Below are positions 1-12,600 of a DNA stretch of 64,000 bases, piece after piece (the first letter of the stretch is position 1; every line of letters starts with the position of its first letter). The translations under genes were made by a program, and so were the position numbers. Source of the DNA: Hippophae tibetana (Eukaryota; Streptophyta; Magnoliopsida; Rosales; Elaeagnaceae); assembly GCA_037013495.1 (NCBI GenBank), contig CM072810.1:109220398-109284397 (forward strand), written 5' to 3'. The notes beneath the pieces were generated by a model. It saw nothing but the letters and a program-made list of their open reading frames with translations, did no database searches and was not told the DNA's origin.

Positions 1-54
1 GAACACCAAATTGAGTTAGTGAGCTAAGAACACCAACTTGAGTTAGTGAGCTAA
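1..54. repeat. 27-bp tandem duplication upstream of LAR
   Basis: Bases 1-27 and 28-54 are two adjacent copies of a 27-bp unit beginning GAACACCAA and ending GTGAGCTAA, with one mismatch (A or C at unit position 10). More copies could lie off the left edge. They sit about 365 bp upstream of the LAR start codon, so they may belong to its distal promoter, but no known binding site was recognised in the unit. Confidence 0.9.
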
Positions 55-204
55 GGGTCAATGACATTATTTGTCAAGTCAATTACCCAAAACCGAAATG
101 CAAAACAACCCCAGTTGGGCCTCAGCTTTGGAGAAGGGTAGCTGAAATTTCAGGCCCTAAGATCCCATTACCTATCCTCTCCCAAATAAGGTTACAAAAA
201 TGTA

Positions 205-417
205 GCTAACATTACTATATATTCTTGTCACTACCCATTTGCCTCTATATATTTATATATAGCTTTCTCTAAACCCAATTCCTGACATCTTTTAAGAAAA
301 CATTTTTTGTTTCCTCTTTTTTTTTTTTCCCCCTTCTCTGTCTCTGCCTCTCTTCTCGTTATAAATTAAACAGAGAAAAGTCTTAAGAAGTTAAAACCCA
401 ACAACCAGAAAGAAAAA
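205..417 (+). promoter_or_regulatory. Probable LAR core promoter and 5' leader
   Basis: TATA-like stretches lie at about 213-221 and 245-262, followed by a CT-rich tract with a long T run (about 299-358) and then an A-rich stretch running into the ATG at 418. A TATA box followed by a pyrimidine-rich leader is usual for a plant promoter, which would place the transcription start near 275-300. I did not identify a convincing MYB or bHLH site. The exact start is inferred. Confidence 0.5.
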
Positions 418-3400
418 ATGACTGTGTCACCTCCCCTTTCATTAGCCAAAAATGGTAGCGTGTTCATTGTTGGAGCCACAGGCTTCATTGGCCAATTTGT
501 AGCTGAAGCGAGTTTACAATCCGGTCGGCCTACGTTCATTCTTGTCCGACCAGGCCTCCGCAACCCTTCTAAAGCTAACGCAGTCAAAGCTCTACAAGAC
601 AAAGGAGCCATAATTTTGCAAGTGTGTTTTAATTTCTCATTTTTTAATTACCCTTAAGTTTAAGTACATAGTATACATACTAAACACTAAATAGACTTGC
701 TAGTAGTCTTGGCACCATAACACATTATTTAACTTTGTTTTGATCAATTTTTGCAGGGAATGATAAATGATGAGAAATTGATGGAAAAAATACTAAAAGA
801 TCATGAGATTGATATTGTGGTTTCAGCAGTTGGTGGGGAAAGTGTTTTGGACCAGCTCACTTTATTGGAGGCCATAAAGAAAGTTGGCACGGTCAAGGTA
901 TGTTTGAACTTAAAAATAATTAATTAAAAACTTAATATAGATAGTCTTATATATATATATATATATATAAACACTATTCATGCATCAATAACAAAGATTC
1001 AAACCACCAACTTCTTTTAGATGCTTAAATGGTTTTGATGTTACTAAACCATAACTAATTATTACAAAGGGGTTGCAAACGTGTCTAGTTAGACATATTT
1101 ATGTCATGTTCGTGTGGTATTTTAGTATTAATTATATGTGTTTTGATATTAATCATCATATGTTATATTAAGTTTTTTTTCTTTTGTTTTTTAGTATTAA
1201 TTTACACATAAAAAAATTGATTGAATTCTCTTATAATAATAAAATATTAAAAAAAATTAACGATATATATAATCTATTGACATTTTTTTTATTTATTTAC
1301 ATCGTACGTGTTATCTTTTCATTTAAGATATTATCACCGTTAATTAAAACATGCATGTATGTGTAAATTTTTTGTATTTAAAATTTGTAAATGGTGCTTC
1401 AGAGGTTTTTGCCATCAGAATTTGGGCATGATGTAGATAGGGCAGATCCAGTTGAACCAGGATTAAGAATGTACAAAGAAAAGCGCCTAGTTAGGCGCTT
1501 AGTTGAAAAGTCTGGGGTGCCCTATACTTATATTTGCTGCAATTCAATTGCCTCTTGGCCTTATTTTAATAACACTCATCCTTCTGAGGTTATTCCACCG
1601 TTGGATCAGTTTCAAATCTACGGTGATGGGAGTGTTAAAGGTATGACAAGACTATTTTTTTTCTTCTTTCATTTATATATCTGCCTACATTTAATTTTGT
1701 TTGAATAGAGCATAATTATTGAAGCCAAAAAAATAATAGCAAAAAATAGCTTATGTTCCAAAATTAACCAACCTTAGCTAGATATTTAATTAAGGGACTA
1801 TTTGTCTTACCTTTTGAAAAGTACAGCATAGATCCATTATGAAAGGTTATTATAATTATTAGCTAAAAATCAAGGCCAAACTCACTGTATAAAAATTCAT
1901 AATATAATTTAAATTAAACTTATTTAATATACTTTATTAATTATTTATGCATCCCTATAACTATATTATATAAACTTGATTTAAATTAAATCATATTTTT
2001 TTATAAAATTTTAATACTATATTAAATAATTAACATAAAATATACATAATATTTATTTATACAATTTATAGCTCAGCAGTTACCTCATTCAAAATGTAGG
2101 ACCTCGTTTTTAATATATAGCATGAAAGTGACTCTCTATATGTTTTGTCAATGAACTTCGTATTTGTTTCTGGAAAAATAATTAATGGAGCTTAATAGTT
2201 TCGGTTTTTGATTGGTTGAGAAGCATTTAAAACAATTCTTAATTACTTTTAAACTAGAAAGAGAAAAGAAGCGAGCAACACAAAAACTCTTTTTTCCACG
2301 AGTCTTTTTCGTATATTTTTTTTAATATATTGTAGGGGTAGGTGGAAGGTAAAGAAGTCATAGAAAAAATAAGAATATTTTTAAGTTTTTCTTCAAATAA
2401 CTATTCAGAATCATCTAATTTTTAATAATATTTTATTTTTTTAACAAAATCACTTGAAATTAAAGATTTATGGTAATGCCAATAGAACATATTAAAAGTA
2501 AAATTTATGACAAGATATTTAACTTGTACGTGAAGATATGGAAAAACAATGTTATGACGTGAGAAGACATTTGTTTATGAGTTTTATCTCAAAATAATTT
2601 TAATAAAAAATAAAATATATGTTAAGAAATCCATTAGTGTCATTAAACTATAACTCAACTGTATTAAATATATTTAAATATATAGAAGATTTAGGGCTTA
2701 TTTGACCGTTTATTTTTAAAAATTATTTTCCAATCACAACTCGAAAACAATTTTTAAAGATAACGAGATATTTGACTAGTATTTTAAAAATTATTTTTTT
2801 AAAATAAAAAAAATATGATTGCATTATTGTTGGGTTAAATTATAAACTTATTTTTATTGTATATTTTTTAGTATAAAATTTAATATTATTATTATAATTG
2901 AATTTATACCGTTTAAATTTTACATAATAATATAAATGAAATAAAACGAAAAGAAACAAAACTTAATTAAAAATGTAAAATTTTATTCCATTTTTTTTTT
3001 AAAAAAACTACCTACCTTCTACCAGCATATTTTTATCAAATTTAATGAGAAATACGATTTTGAAGAGACTTTTCCACGTTTGAAGAGCAAAAACTATAAT
3101 GGTTTCTTTAAAATTGTTTAGATAATGAAATGTTATTTATTTAAAATTTATCTTTCACCTTTAAAATTGCCTTGATAAGGTATTTCATTTAATATTAATA
3201 TTAATATTAAATGTTAATTAATTAAGTCACTTTAAATTTTATGTAAATAATTTTTTATTAAATTGGAGAAAGGATTCATTTTACTTAATAATCTCAGTTA
3301 TTTATTTTGTATAAATATTAAAACAAATTTAAATTGAAATACATGATTAATAGTAAATGAATACATAAATAAAAATTTAAATTATATCATATATTTTTAT

Positions 3401-5577
3401 ACAAAATTATAATAATATATCACAATTATTTTTGTTAATGTCATAATAAAAATGTCTATATTTTTTATTTTATTATTATAATTAATTATATTTTAAATTA
3501 TATAAAGTTGACATTGTTATTGAATAATTGTAATAATAATAATAATAATTTAAGTTATAAAATATTATAAAAATATTTTTTTATTTTTGAAAATAAAAGA
3601 AAAAATAATTGTTATAAAAGCTAGAAAGACAGCCCAGTTAAACTATCAAATACCTATCAAAAGTTTCCAAAATTATTAAAAATACTTCCGACAAAGGTAC
3701 TGTTTATAATATTATTTATTTTATTAAAGTCATACAGGTTCAACTTTATTGAACACTCACCGTTAATCGAGCGAAACTTTAACTTGTCATCATCTACACG
3801 TGGCATTTTTTTTTTGTTTTGATAAATAATAGAAATAAACCAGTCAACCTTTCAAGTTTTAACCTGGATAAGTCGTCTTCTTTTTTACAGATTTAATCTA
3901 TAATAAGTTGTTAGGGTAACTTTCTAATATATATGTATATATAGAAGAAACTGTCTATTTTGATTCTATTGATATTTTGGGAAACTATCACTTTGAGAAA
4001 TATATAATTATTTGCGACGTACCTATGTTATATTAATAATTAATTATAAAATGTCTTTCAATATACTAAATACCCAACACACCCTTATAAGACTACAATA
4101 TTCAAACCCAACAACATCTTACGCTGGAATGGGTTGTGAGGGAAAAGTGAAGCCGACAACCCAAATATTTCAATTTAAATGAAAACAATATAAAAATCAG
4201 CCAATATTTTTGGTTTGTGAGTATTTTTGCCCAAACCATTAAATTTAATAAACAATTCATATTATTTTAATATTAGAACTTTTTTTAAAAATAAAGAACC
4301 AAAATCGAGCTCATGCATTCCATGTACTATATAGGCTTTAAACCTGTGTATAGCCCACAAGATGAGCCTAAAGTGACCTCACATGTATAAAAAAAATACA
4401 ATTAGGGTGTCTATATTAGATTAAGATTAGAGAGAGGAGATTATGGTAGAATATTTCCCATAAAAATTTGAACATACACCATCAGGACAAGAAGAAACAT
4501 GTCATACATTATGTTATAACGACGCATCAAACTCTTTTTATTTATTATTTTTTTTTTTAAAGCAGCTTACTTTGTTGCTGGAACTGATATTGGAAGAATA
4601 ACAATGAAAATTGTGAATGACATTCGAACTGTGAACAAAAACGTTCATTTTCGACCACCTTGTAACCTTTACAACATGAATGAGCTTGCTTCACTTTGGG
4701 AGAGAAAGATTTGCAGAACACTTCCCAGAGTTACTATCACTGAATATGACCTTCTTGCTGCAGCTGCAGGTTCATTAATCTTTTATCTTTCTTTCATCAT
4801 ACGCACATTTACGATGCGTTACCATTTTAATCTATTATCTATTGATCAATGCTCAATATTCAATTCAATTGATCCACTTTTCGTGTTTATCTTAGCATAA
4901 GTTATATCTATAAAAGTATTAACTAGACACTAATTTTTCTAAAGTTTTAAGAAATCTAACAATTCATTTATAATTTTTTAACATTTCTATTCAAGTATGA
5001 GCTATCTCAAGAACTTATTATTCTTATACCATGTAAAAGTATTAGCACCAATTCTTCGAAAGAAAAAAACTAAATCTTGTGAGAAATGTGATTAAGATAA
5101 TTCATTTATACTTTTTTTATACTAATATCAAGGGTTAACAAAAATTAACTTTCAAAATTATCACTAATGTCACATAAATGAAACAAATGGATTGTGAAAT
5201 CAACATAACCTACCTACCTTCCAATAATAATTTATTTCTTAATTGAAAAAATATAAATATTTATTGAAATACTTTTGTAATCTTTTGTTATTAGGGTATG
5301 ATAGTTATTATATTAAAATCTTGCAGAGAATATTATACCAGAAAGTGTTGTAGCAGCATTGACTCATGACATATTTATAAAAGGCTGTCAAGTTAATTTC
5401 TCAATTGAAGGTCCTAATGAGGCTGAAGTGGAAAGTCTCTACCCAGAAGAAACTTATAGGACTTTGGATGAATGCTTTGGTGATTTTCTCCTCAAAATGA
5501 AGAACAACGAAGTAGAAGAGATTCCTAAGGAAAATCCAATGGTTGAACCTTTAGCTATCACCGCAACTTGTGCTTGA
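418..5577 (+). CDS. LAR: Leucoanthocyanidin reductase (five exons, 345 aa)
   Basis: Exons: 418-621, 757-897, 1403-1640, 4566-4769 and 5327-5577 (TGA). They sum to 1038 nt in one frame and every junction is GT-AG. LAR is an NADPH-dependent cytosolic reductase of the PIP/isoflavone-reductase-like short-chain dehydrogenase family. It reduces leucoanthocyanidins such as leucocyanidin to flavan-3-ols such as (+)-catechin, feeding proanthocyanidin synthesis. Visible signs: NADPH-binding GATGFIG at residues 19-25; the three LAR signature motifs RFLP (116-119), ICCN (159-162) and THD (275-277); His124 and Lys142, which by alignment from memory match the catalytic His122/Lys140 of grapevine LAR1; and the LAR-typical C-terminus TATCA. 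Length is normal for the family. Intron 3 is large (2925 bp) and very AT-rich with no recognised gene. No frameshift or lost key residue was seen, so the gene looks functional. It is convergent with the RING gene to its right. Confidence 0.95.
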
Positions 5578-5626
5578 TTCATCATGTTTTAAGTTAATGT
5601 ACCATCTTATTTTTCAATATTATTTA

Positions 5627-5632
5627 AATAAA
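5627..5632 (+). terminator. Candidate LAR polyadenylation signal AATAAA
   Basis: AATAAA lies 50 bp after the LAR stop codon in T/A-rich sequence, a plausible position for the near-upstream poly(A) element of a plant gene. The true cleavage site cannot be seen from DNA. Confidence 0.45.
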
Positions 5633-5639
5633 AAAGAAA

Positions 5640-8600
5640 GAGGGGTAAAAAAACAGTCTCTAGTTTATTTTGGGAGTACTTAAAACTTGGTTGGCTATGT
5701 ATAGCATTTCCATAATTTCCATTAGTTCTTGAATGAAAAATGTTTATTTTATTATTGTGGCAAATTGGGTCTTGTGAAAGACAAACATAAGATCTAATTT
5801 ATTTCAATTATTATTAAGACCTCCACGTTGTTTGTGATTCAATGTATGTGACAAATTATGATATATAATAGTTACTTTAAATATTTGTATATTTACAAAT
5901 GGATAGAATATTTAACTTAAATTCTTATTTTATTTTTTCATGACACGTTTTATTTTTAATTAAAACAAATAAAGAAAGAAGAGTAGTTAGATTTTCAAAG
6001 CAAGTGGTTTCAACAAATGTCTATTTTCTAAACCCAACATTAAATATCATATACAAATTATATATAATAAAAACATTAAAAAATGGGATCTTTTATTCTT
6101 TTGTGACTATTTTTACTAATAATATGATAAAATTATCATAAAAATTAAATATGATATATAAATATCAGTTTTATAATATATATATATAACTGTACAATCA
6201 ACTCTCTAATATTAATATATTTTGTTTCCAAAGCAGGGCTTCCTTAGGGCCCACTTGTCATTCATTTGGGTCACTTGAAAATATTTTTTTAGGAAAAAAG
6301 GCTATACAAAATTTTTAGATTATCATTAATCTTTTAAATTTTAAAAGATGTTTTTAAATCATTTAAATTTTAAAAGGAATATAAATAATAATATTATAAT
6401 AATTTTTTTATTAAAACATCATTTTTTACTATTAATATACGATAAAACACAAATCATTAATAAGAAAAATATAAAATATAAAATGAAATTATTTAAAAAA
6501 TAAATAAACAATAATAATATTCTAACGAAAAATTATTTAAATACATATTTTCTAGTTTTTTAGAAATAAAAAATCAATAAATATTAGAATAAAAATAGTG
6601 ATAATAATAATATATTAAAACGAATATTTTGTGAAAATTTTATATTAAATATTATTTTATCATTATTAAATAATTAAATTTATGATAAAATAATAATATT
6701 TTAATAAAAATAATATTTTTTTTCAAAATTAAGAAACTAAAAAACACATCTTTCAATATGAATTCCTAAGCGCGCTAAAGTTGACTATTACTTTTCTCTT
6801 TTTTGTTTTATTTGAATAATAGTATTTTTAATTTACAGTTATAAATGTATATTATTGGCATTAAAATCATCCCTATGTAAAAATTACTTATATTTTAATT
6901 AAAATATCATTATTTTTTTTATTAATTTATAAAACTTATGTAAATTTTATTAAAAGTAAAATTTTAAAACAAAGAGAATCAAAAAACAGTTCAACCTCGA
7001 CCAGGGTTTTGCTTCGCTGGTTTGATTGTTTTCCAGCATGTGCCGCCACCTATAGATGTTATTCTATTGCAGTCGATCTAGTTTTTTTGCTGTCAAATCT
7101 GATTCGTTACAGGAGAATAATATTTTAGATTAATAAAATTTTAAATTAATATAATTTTTAAAAAATAAATATTCAATAAATAATATAACAAAAAATATTT
7201 TAATTGATGAAAAATATATTTTAAAATTAATAAATAATAACTTTATGACCGATAAGTATAACCACGGTCACTTCCAACCAGGCTTATATAAAATCCATGT
7301 CTCTTCTTTCTCGATCTGATATATTTAAAAAAAAAAAGGGTGTTGTCAGATTTTCGGGAACTTGCTACATAAGTCGCCTTGCCAACTGTCCAGGTTGTCT
7401 GTCGCTTGCACTGTCCATCTCCACCCACAAAGTGCCGCGACCTGATAACCTTTCTCTAACCTTATTTTTGGAGTTATTTTTAGTATTGGATTGTTCGGCT
7501 AATTTGAGTAATTCGGGCCTATTAGTATTTGGGCTTATTCGTAATTTTGGGCAGATTTAGTATTAGTTTTTGGGATTTCTACCTACATCTCACAAATTTT
7601 TTTAAATGGATAAGCACATACACTTAAACTGAAAAATCCAATTGAAAATCTTAAAATCAGTTCGGATCGATAGAATTCAAATTGATCAAAACAGATAGTT
7701 TTGATCCCCTACTCAACACTACTTACATCTCCTAATTTTATTTAGAGACTTTATAAGATGTAACTAGAATTGACCTTGGTTTTTGCCTAATACAAGTATA
7801 CATAGACCCATCTCGGTGAATTGCAGACACACTAGTGAGCGAAGGCTGATTATCAAATCAATAGGATTTCTAGGTCCAACCTTCTTCCTTATGCAATCGA
7901 TTGGTATTAGATTTAAGGGATATTTACTATCTTTCATTTATTTGGCTTATTTTATTAACTTTGCAATGTTTTGGGTTCATTGGTATACTCAATATTTTGG
8001 GCTGATTGCCATGTAACATGGTAGATTGATACATTTGGCTGGCGCTTTGTTAATTATTGAATATTTTTTGGTCAATGTCGTAAAATATTTTGTTCACATC
8101 TTGGTGCTTTGTATGTCAAGATTGTGAATTAAATCATTCCTAATCGATCAATTTCTTTCTTGCTGTTTCACGTAAGATATTTGATTAGAGTTTTGATTGC
8201 CGATATATACCATTTACTTTAAATAAGTGTGTTTTTGTTTCTATAAATCTGTGTGATCTTTTGTTGCTGACACCAATGGTAGACAGCAGTGGAGTTTTCA
8301 TGTCACCATCTATTAAGCACTCGGCGTTTGGCTTCTATGATAGTAGTATTGGTTCTTCTATGTTTAATTTTTAGAGCTCTTCTCTATTATGGTGCTATAA
8401 GATATGATATATTTGAGTGCTTTTATATTAATACTTTATTGGTTATATGTTTCTATCTACCTAATTATAATGTTATCATCTTAGGCTTGATAAACTTCGA
8501 GTTTTACTTCTAATGCTTTCTTACAAATAGTTCTATTGGAAGATTTTATTTATACCTAATTTGTGGGATAGAGTTAAAATGTGTCTTTCCGCTACTTATG

Positions 8601-9650
8601 CTAGCCTTTATTTACTTGGTGTTATTGTTATATGCGCTGCTATCCTTCGATCGTCTAACGCGTAGACTATCACAATTTCCAAAAATCCCTTTACTGTGCT
8701 GTTGTGCACCATTTTATCAAATACACCACCACTTGCCTTTTTTGCGTGATTTTTCTTTTGTTTTTTCGATGCCATCACATCGTTTGTTGTGTTCTATGTT
8801 TTAGGAATTTTCTCGTGTTATCCTATATTCTTAAGGACTTTCTATAACATGTAACCTACAGACTTTCAATCAAAATTAATCCTCAACGAAGTTGTACAAT
8901 CCATTAATTTTGGATAGTTCAGTGCTTTTACATCCATAACAAAACTTCTTTGTAATACTTCACCTGTGATGTGATGGACTGTTTTGTTTATTTCTATTTT
9001 ATTATCTTTTATAATTACTCAAGTTGAACTTACCTATGTTTAATTTAACAAAGATAATTAAAATAATTGATATTTATTATTATTAATATTAAAATATTGT
9101 ATAATAGATAATTATCATTATGTTTAATTTAAAAATCTTATTAAGAGTCCAAGTAGGATTGGGATTTTAATCTTATTACTCCTATAATGTAATCTCTTAA
9201 TATTATTGATGAATGTAAATTAGAATTTCTTTGATTTTTCTAGTTATGTTCTCTATCTATTTTGATTCTTTGATACTCTGCATAAACCTATTTTATTTTC
9301 ATTTACTTTAATCATGACTTAATAAAACAGAGGGAAAATAATAACTCTCCAAAAAATTCTGAATAGGGCACGTAGAAACCTACTAGCCAAAGGACAACCT
9401 CAAGTAGACAGTTGTTATAGGACGTAGGCAGGTAACAGAGATGTATAAAGGTTTCCCCAGACTAGAATTGGAATTTATGGCAGCAGCATATTTACAATTA
9501 TTTTCACAGTAAGTTACAACTTACATGATATGGACATGTATGAAAGAAATCAAATATTTGCCAGTTCCACTATACTTGCTTCATTTAAAATCACAAGTAC
9601 GAATGTAGAATTGTAGAAGAAACCTCTACCTTCTGGTCTTCTATGTCAGT
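5640..9650. other. Intergenic region between convergent LAR and RING genes
   Basis: 5640-6980 is AT-rich without recognisable coding sequence. About 6990-8990 is less AT-biased and contains several short open frames in different registers, none with a recognised domain. It could be a decayed transposable element or an untranslated transcript. About 9300-9660 probably includes the 3' untranslated region of the RING gene on the minus strand. Confidence 0.5.
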
Positions 9651-9660
9651 ATGCGAGAAT

Positions 9661-12600
9661 TTACACATCATATATGGGCAATCGTTCCTCAATAGCAACT
9701 CGGCATATGGGGCACTTTTTGCACTTCTCACAGCAAATTCTGCAACAAAATTGTTTTCGCAAAAGAAAACAAGTCAAATAGAAAGGGCATGAGAAACCAT
9801 TTAGATGCATAAGTCCCAAAGCTATATGAAAAGGGCATGTATCCTACATTAGTTAGCATGGGCCAATAGATGCTATAAATATCAAAGTTTTTATGTTCAA
9901 CAAAAGCTGTTTCATTTATTTAGTTTGAAAATGAAGGTGGTTTTCCCTAATCATTCCATTTTTATTAATTAACATTTTCATTTTTTAAGAAATGTGTATG
10001 CACACTTGTTGTATAAATGTGTCGTATGCTCGTAAATATTATCAGAAAAGAAATCACAGAAAAACACAAGTTTATTACGTCACTTATCGATTGGAGCTCA
10101 TTATATAAATTAGCAGGGAAAGAATAGATCAAATACCTGCAAAGAACATGATGTCTGCACGGAAGGAGAACAACATTAATCTGTTCCTCAAAGCATATTC
10201 GACATAGGATCTTTTCCTGTGTATTTGCTTAGAGGTTAGAACAGCGTTTCAACAGTTTTGGAGGCATTAATATTGAAACATTGAAACTAGCCGATATAAT
10301 CAACTTCATGAGTTATGATGAGCGATAAAGCTATCCTAGTGCAAACTAATACTTCCAAGTAGCCAAGTATAGTTGTATCTTTTCCTATGAACTGCTACCA
10401 TAAAAATAGTTCTACACTGCACAAAAGCAGATGAAAACTGCAAGATAAACTTCTACATTTGTCAGAATATTTTGCATTTGTTGCTTATTATTGAACAGGC
10501 AGATTATTAATGACTAAAATTATGAAGCTGAGTACAATCTTTACTGAATAAAAAAAAACACTAAATTGCTCTAGAGTAGATACTAATGTTTTATACAAAA
10601 AAAATCCATGTTTTTTTTCTGAGTAACCCCGAATTTTAACAATTGCCACAAGATATTATTACACCATTAAGGAGGATCTAAATCATTAAGACTCCTATAA
10701 CCTGATTCCAAGTATCTCTCTAAAAGAACAAGCTAGAACTTCCGGGATGATATTCTCGAGTTGCATAGTGATCAAATGCATCATTAGTCCTTATATTATT
10801 GGAATCTATCCATTTTGGTGTAATAACTCATCCAATATATTCCGCATACTATTAAATTTTCATCCTATTTAGTCCAATTGTCAATTCTCCATCTAATTAA
10901 ATGGAAGTCAACTAAGGTCAAGGTTGACTTGTCATATAATAGTTAACCAGGTTGAATTAGGTTTTATAGTAGGGAGAATTAACAATTGGACTAAATAAAT
11001 TGTGAATTTAATAGTATAAGGCCTAAACAGGATGGATTATAAGCATATGGACAGAAATGGATGCAAACTAAAGGTATGAGGACAGAATTTTCATTTAATA
11101 GGTGGCTTAGAGGCCACACTGCTCTTGTTAGCTCGAATAAAAGGTAAATGTCGAAAAACTTTAGAGAAACTACAACCATACAGTTAAATATTCTTTTAAA
11201 GTTGGGAAACTATATAGTTAAGTTTGAATTTGAAGAGATTTCAAACCCTATTAAAGATGCTTAAGCCCAATATCCACAAAAAGTAAAAGGGAAGGTATCC
11301 AAAAAGCTTTAAAAGAAAATTTGGAAACATCGCTGACAAAAACGGCTAAAAAAATTTATATTGTGACACCAAGCAGGATTGGGTGTTAATCTTTAAGGTT
11401 AACTCATCACACTTCAAAGTGTTGTTGTGGACGGAAGTAATAAATAGCGGTATATGAATATATTAAAGCGATAAAATGAACACAAAATTTACGTGGTTCG
11501 GCAATTCGCCTAAGTCTACGGGAGGCAGCAGATATTATTTGAACTGAGTAGAAAATATACATAATATAAATACAGATTTCCTCACTAATAATATCTCTCA
11601 AGTGTTTCCCTAAACTCATAAGTATTTTCTCTCTTTGAGTTTGCTTATGCTCTCTCTGATTTTTCCTGATTTTTGCTTTGTTCTTCAATGCATGAACTCT
11701 TCCTTATTTATAGATGAAGCAAGGCTCCCTTTCCCTAAAATTGTACCTTAATTTAAGCCTTAAATTATGCCACTAATTTCCTTAAATCGTGCCACAAATT
11801 AGGCCACAAATCTCCCTAAATTATGTCACTAATTTGTTACTTTTAGAACCAATATTCAACAAGTAATGAGTTTTAAAGAAAAAACTGAACTCTTAGCCTT
11901 AATCAAAGACAGAATTAGAGTGCTATCCACCATTTAAATGTAAAATCTATGCATTGGTTTCAGAATAGAAATTCGAATCCAAATGCCTACTTAATCAAGC
12001 AACCATTAAAGGTCTATGCGGATGGAAAACTAAAAATTAAAAGCCCCGTGTTTTGCAGCTCAACAAAACCTAACTTGCCAAGGAGCCCTCTTCAGCTTCT
12101 TAATTGTAAAGCTTCTCCATATATACCTAATTTATTTCCTTGTCATTTTAGATGTTCTTTCTCTTATTAAAATAGGTGCACTCTGTCTGCATTCCCAAAC
12201 CAAAATAATCAGGATCCAAACAAAGTCAGAATAATTGTAATTTGATTTAAGGTCCTAACATTGGCTCACACACTGAATGATTTTAACAGCTTGAAAATGG
12301 ATTAAAAGAAATATTTTTCAAGTTTAGTGAATGAAATTTTGGAAGTAATAACACTGACAATCGATGTTACATGGACTCTTCAATTTTCGCAAAGCACCTG
12401 TGTCCAAGCGACACAACATGGGCATAAATGTGATTACTCGACACTCCAATTTAGTGAAAATGTACAAACAATTGAGAAAAATAGGTGTATCTAACACCTG
12501 GATACGTATTCAAAAGCGTAAAACACCAGGTATCCTAAAAAAGTCCGTATAACATAATTGACAATTGTGATTCATTCGCACCACATAAAGATAAGAACAA

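Noticed and set aside
366..611. 81-codon open frame on the minus strand
   Set aside because: Antisense to LAR exon 1, which is a confident coding exon; no recognised domain.
1184..1366. 60-codon open frame within LAR intron 2
   Set aside because: AT-rich low-complexity translation, lies within a GT-AG intron, no domain.
2692..3665. Possible MITE in LAR intron 3, with TTTGACCG...TTTTTAAAAATTATTTT at the left and ...CAGTTAAACTATCAAATACC at the right
   Set aside because: The ends resemble inverted repeats only weakly and I found no target duplication; AT-rich sequence produces such matches easily.
11407..11688. 93-codon open frame on the minus strand
   Set aside because: Lies almost entirely inside the solo LTR at 11420-11861; not a gene.
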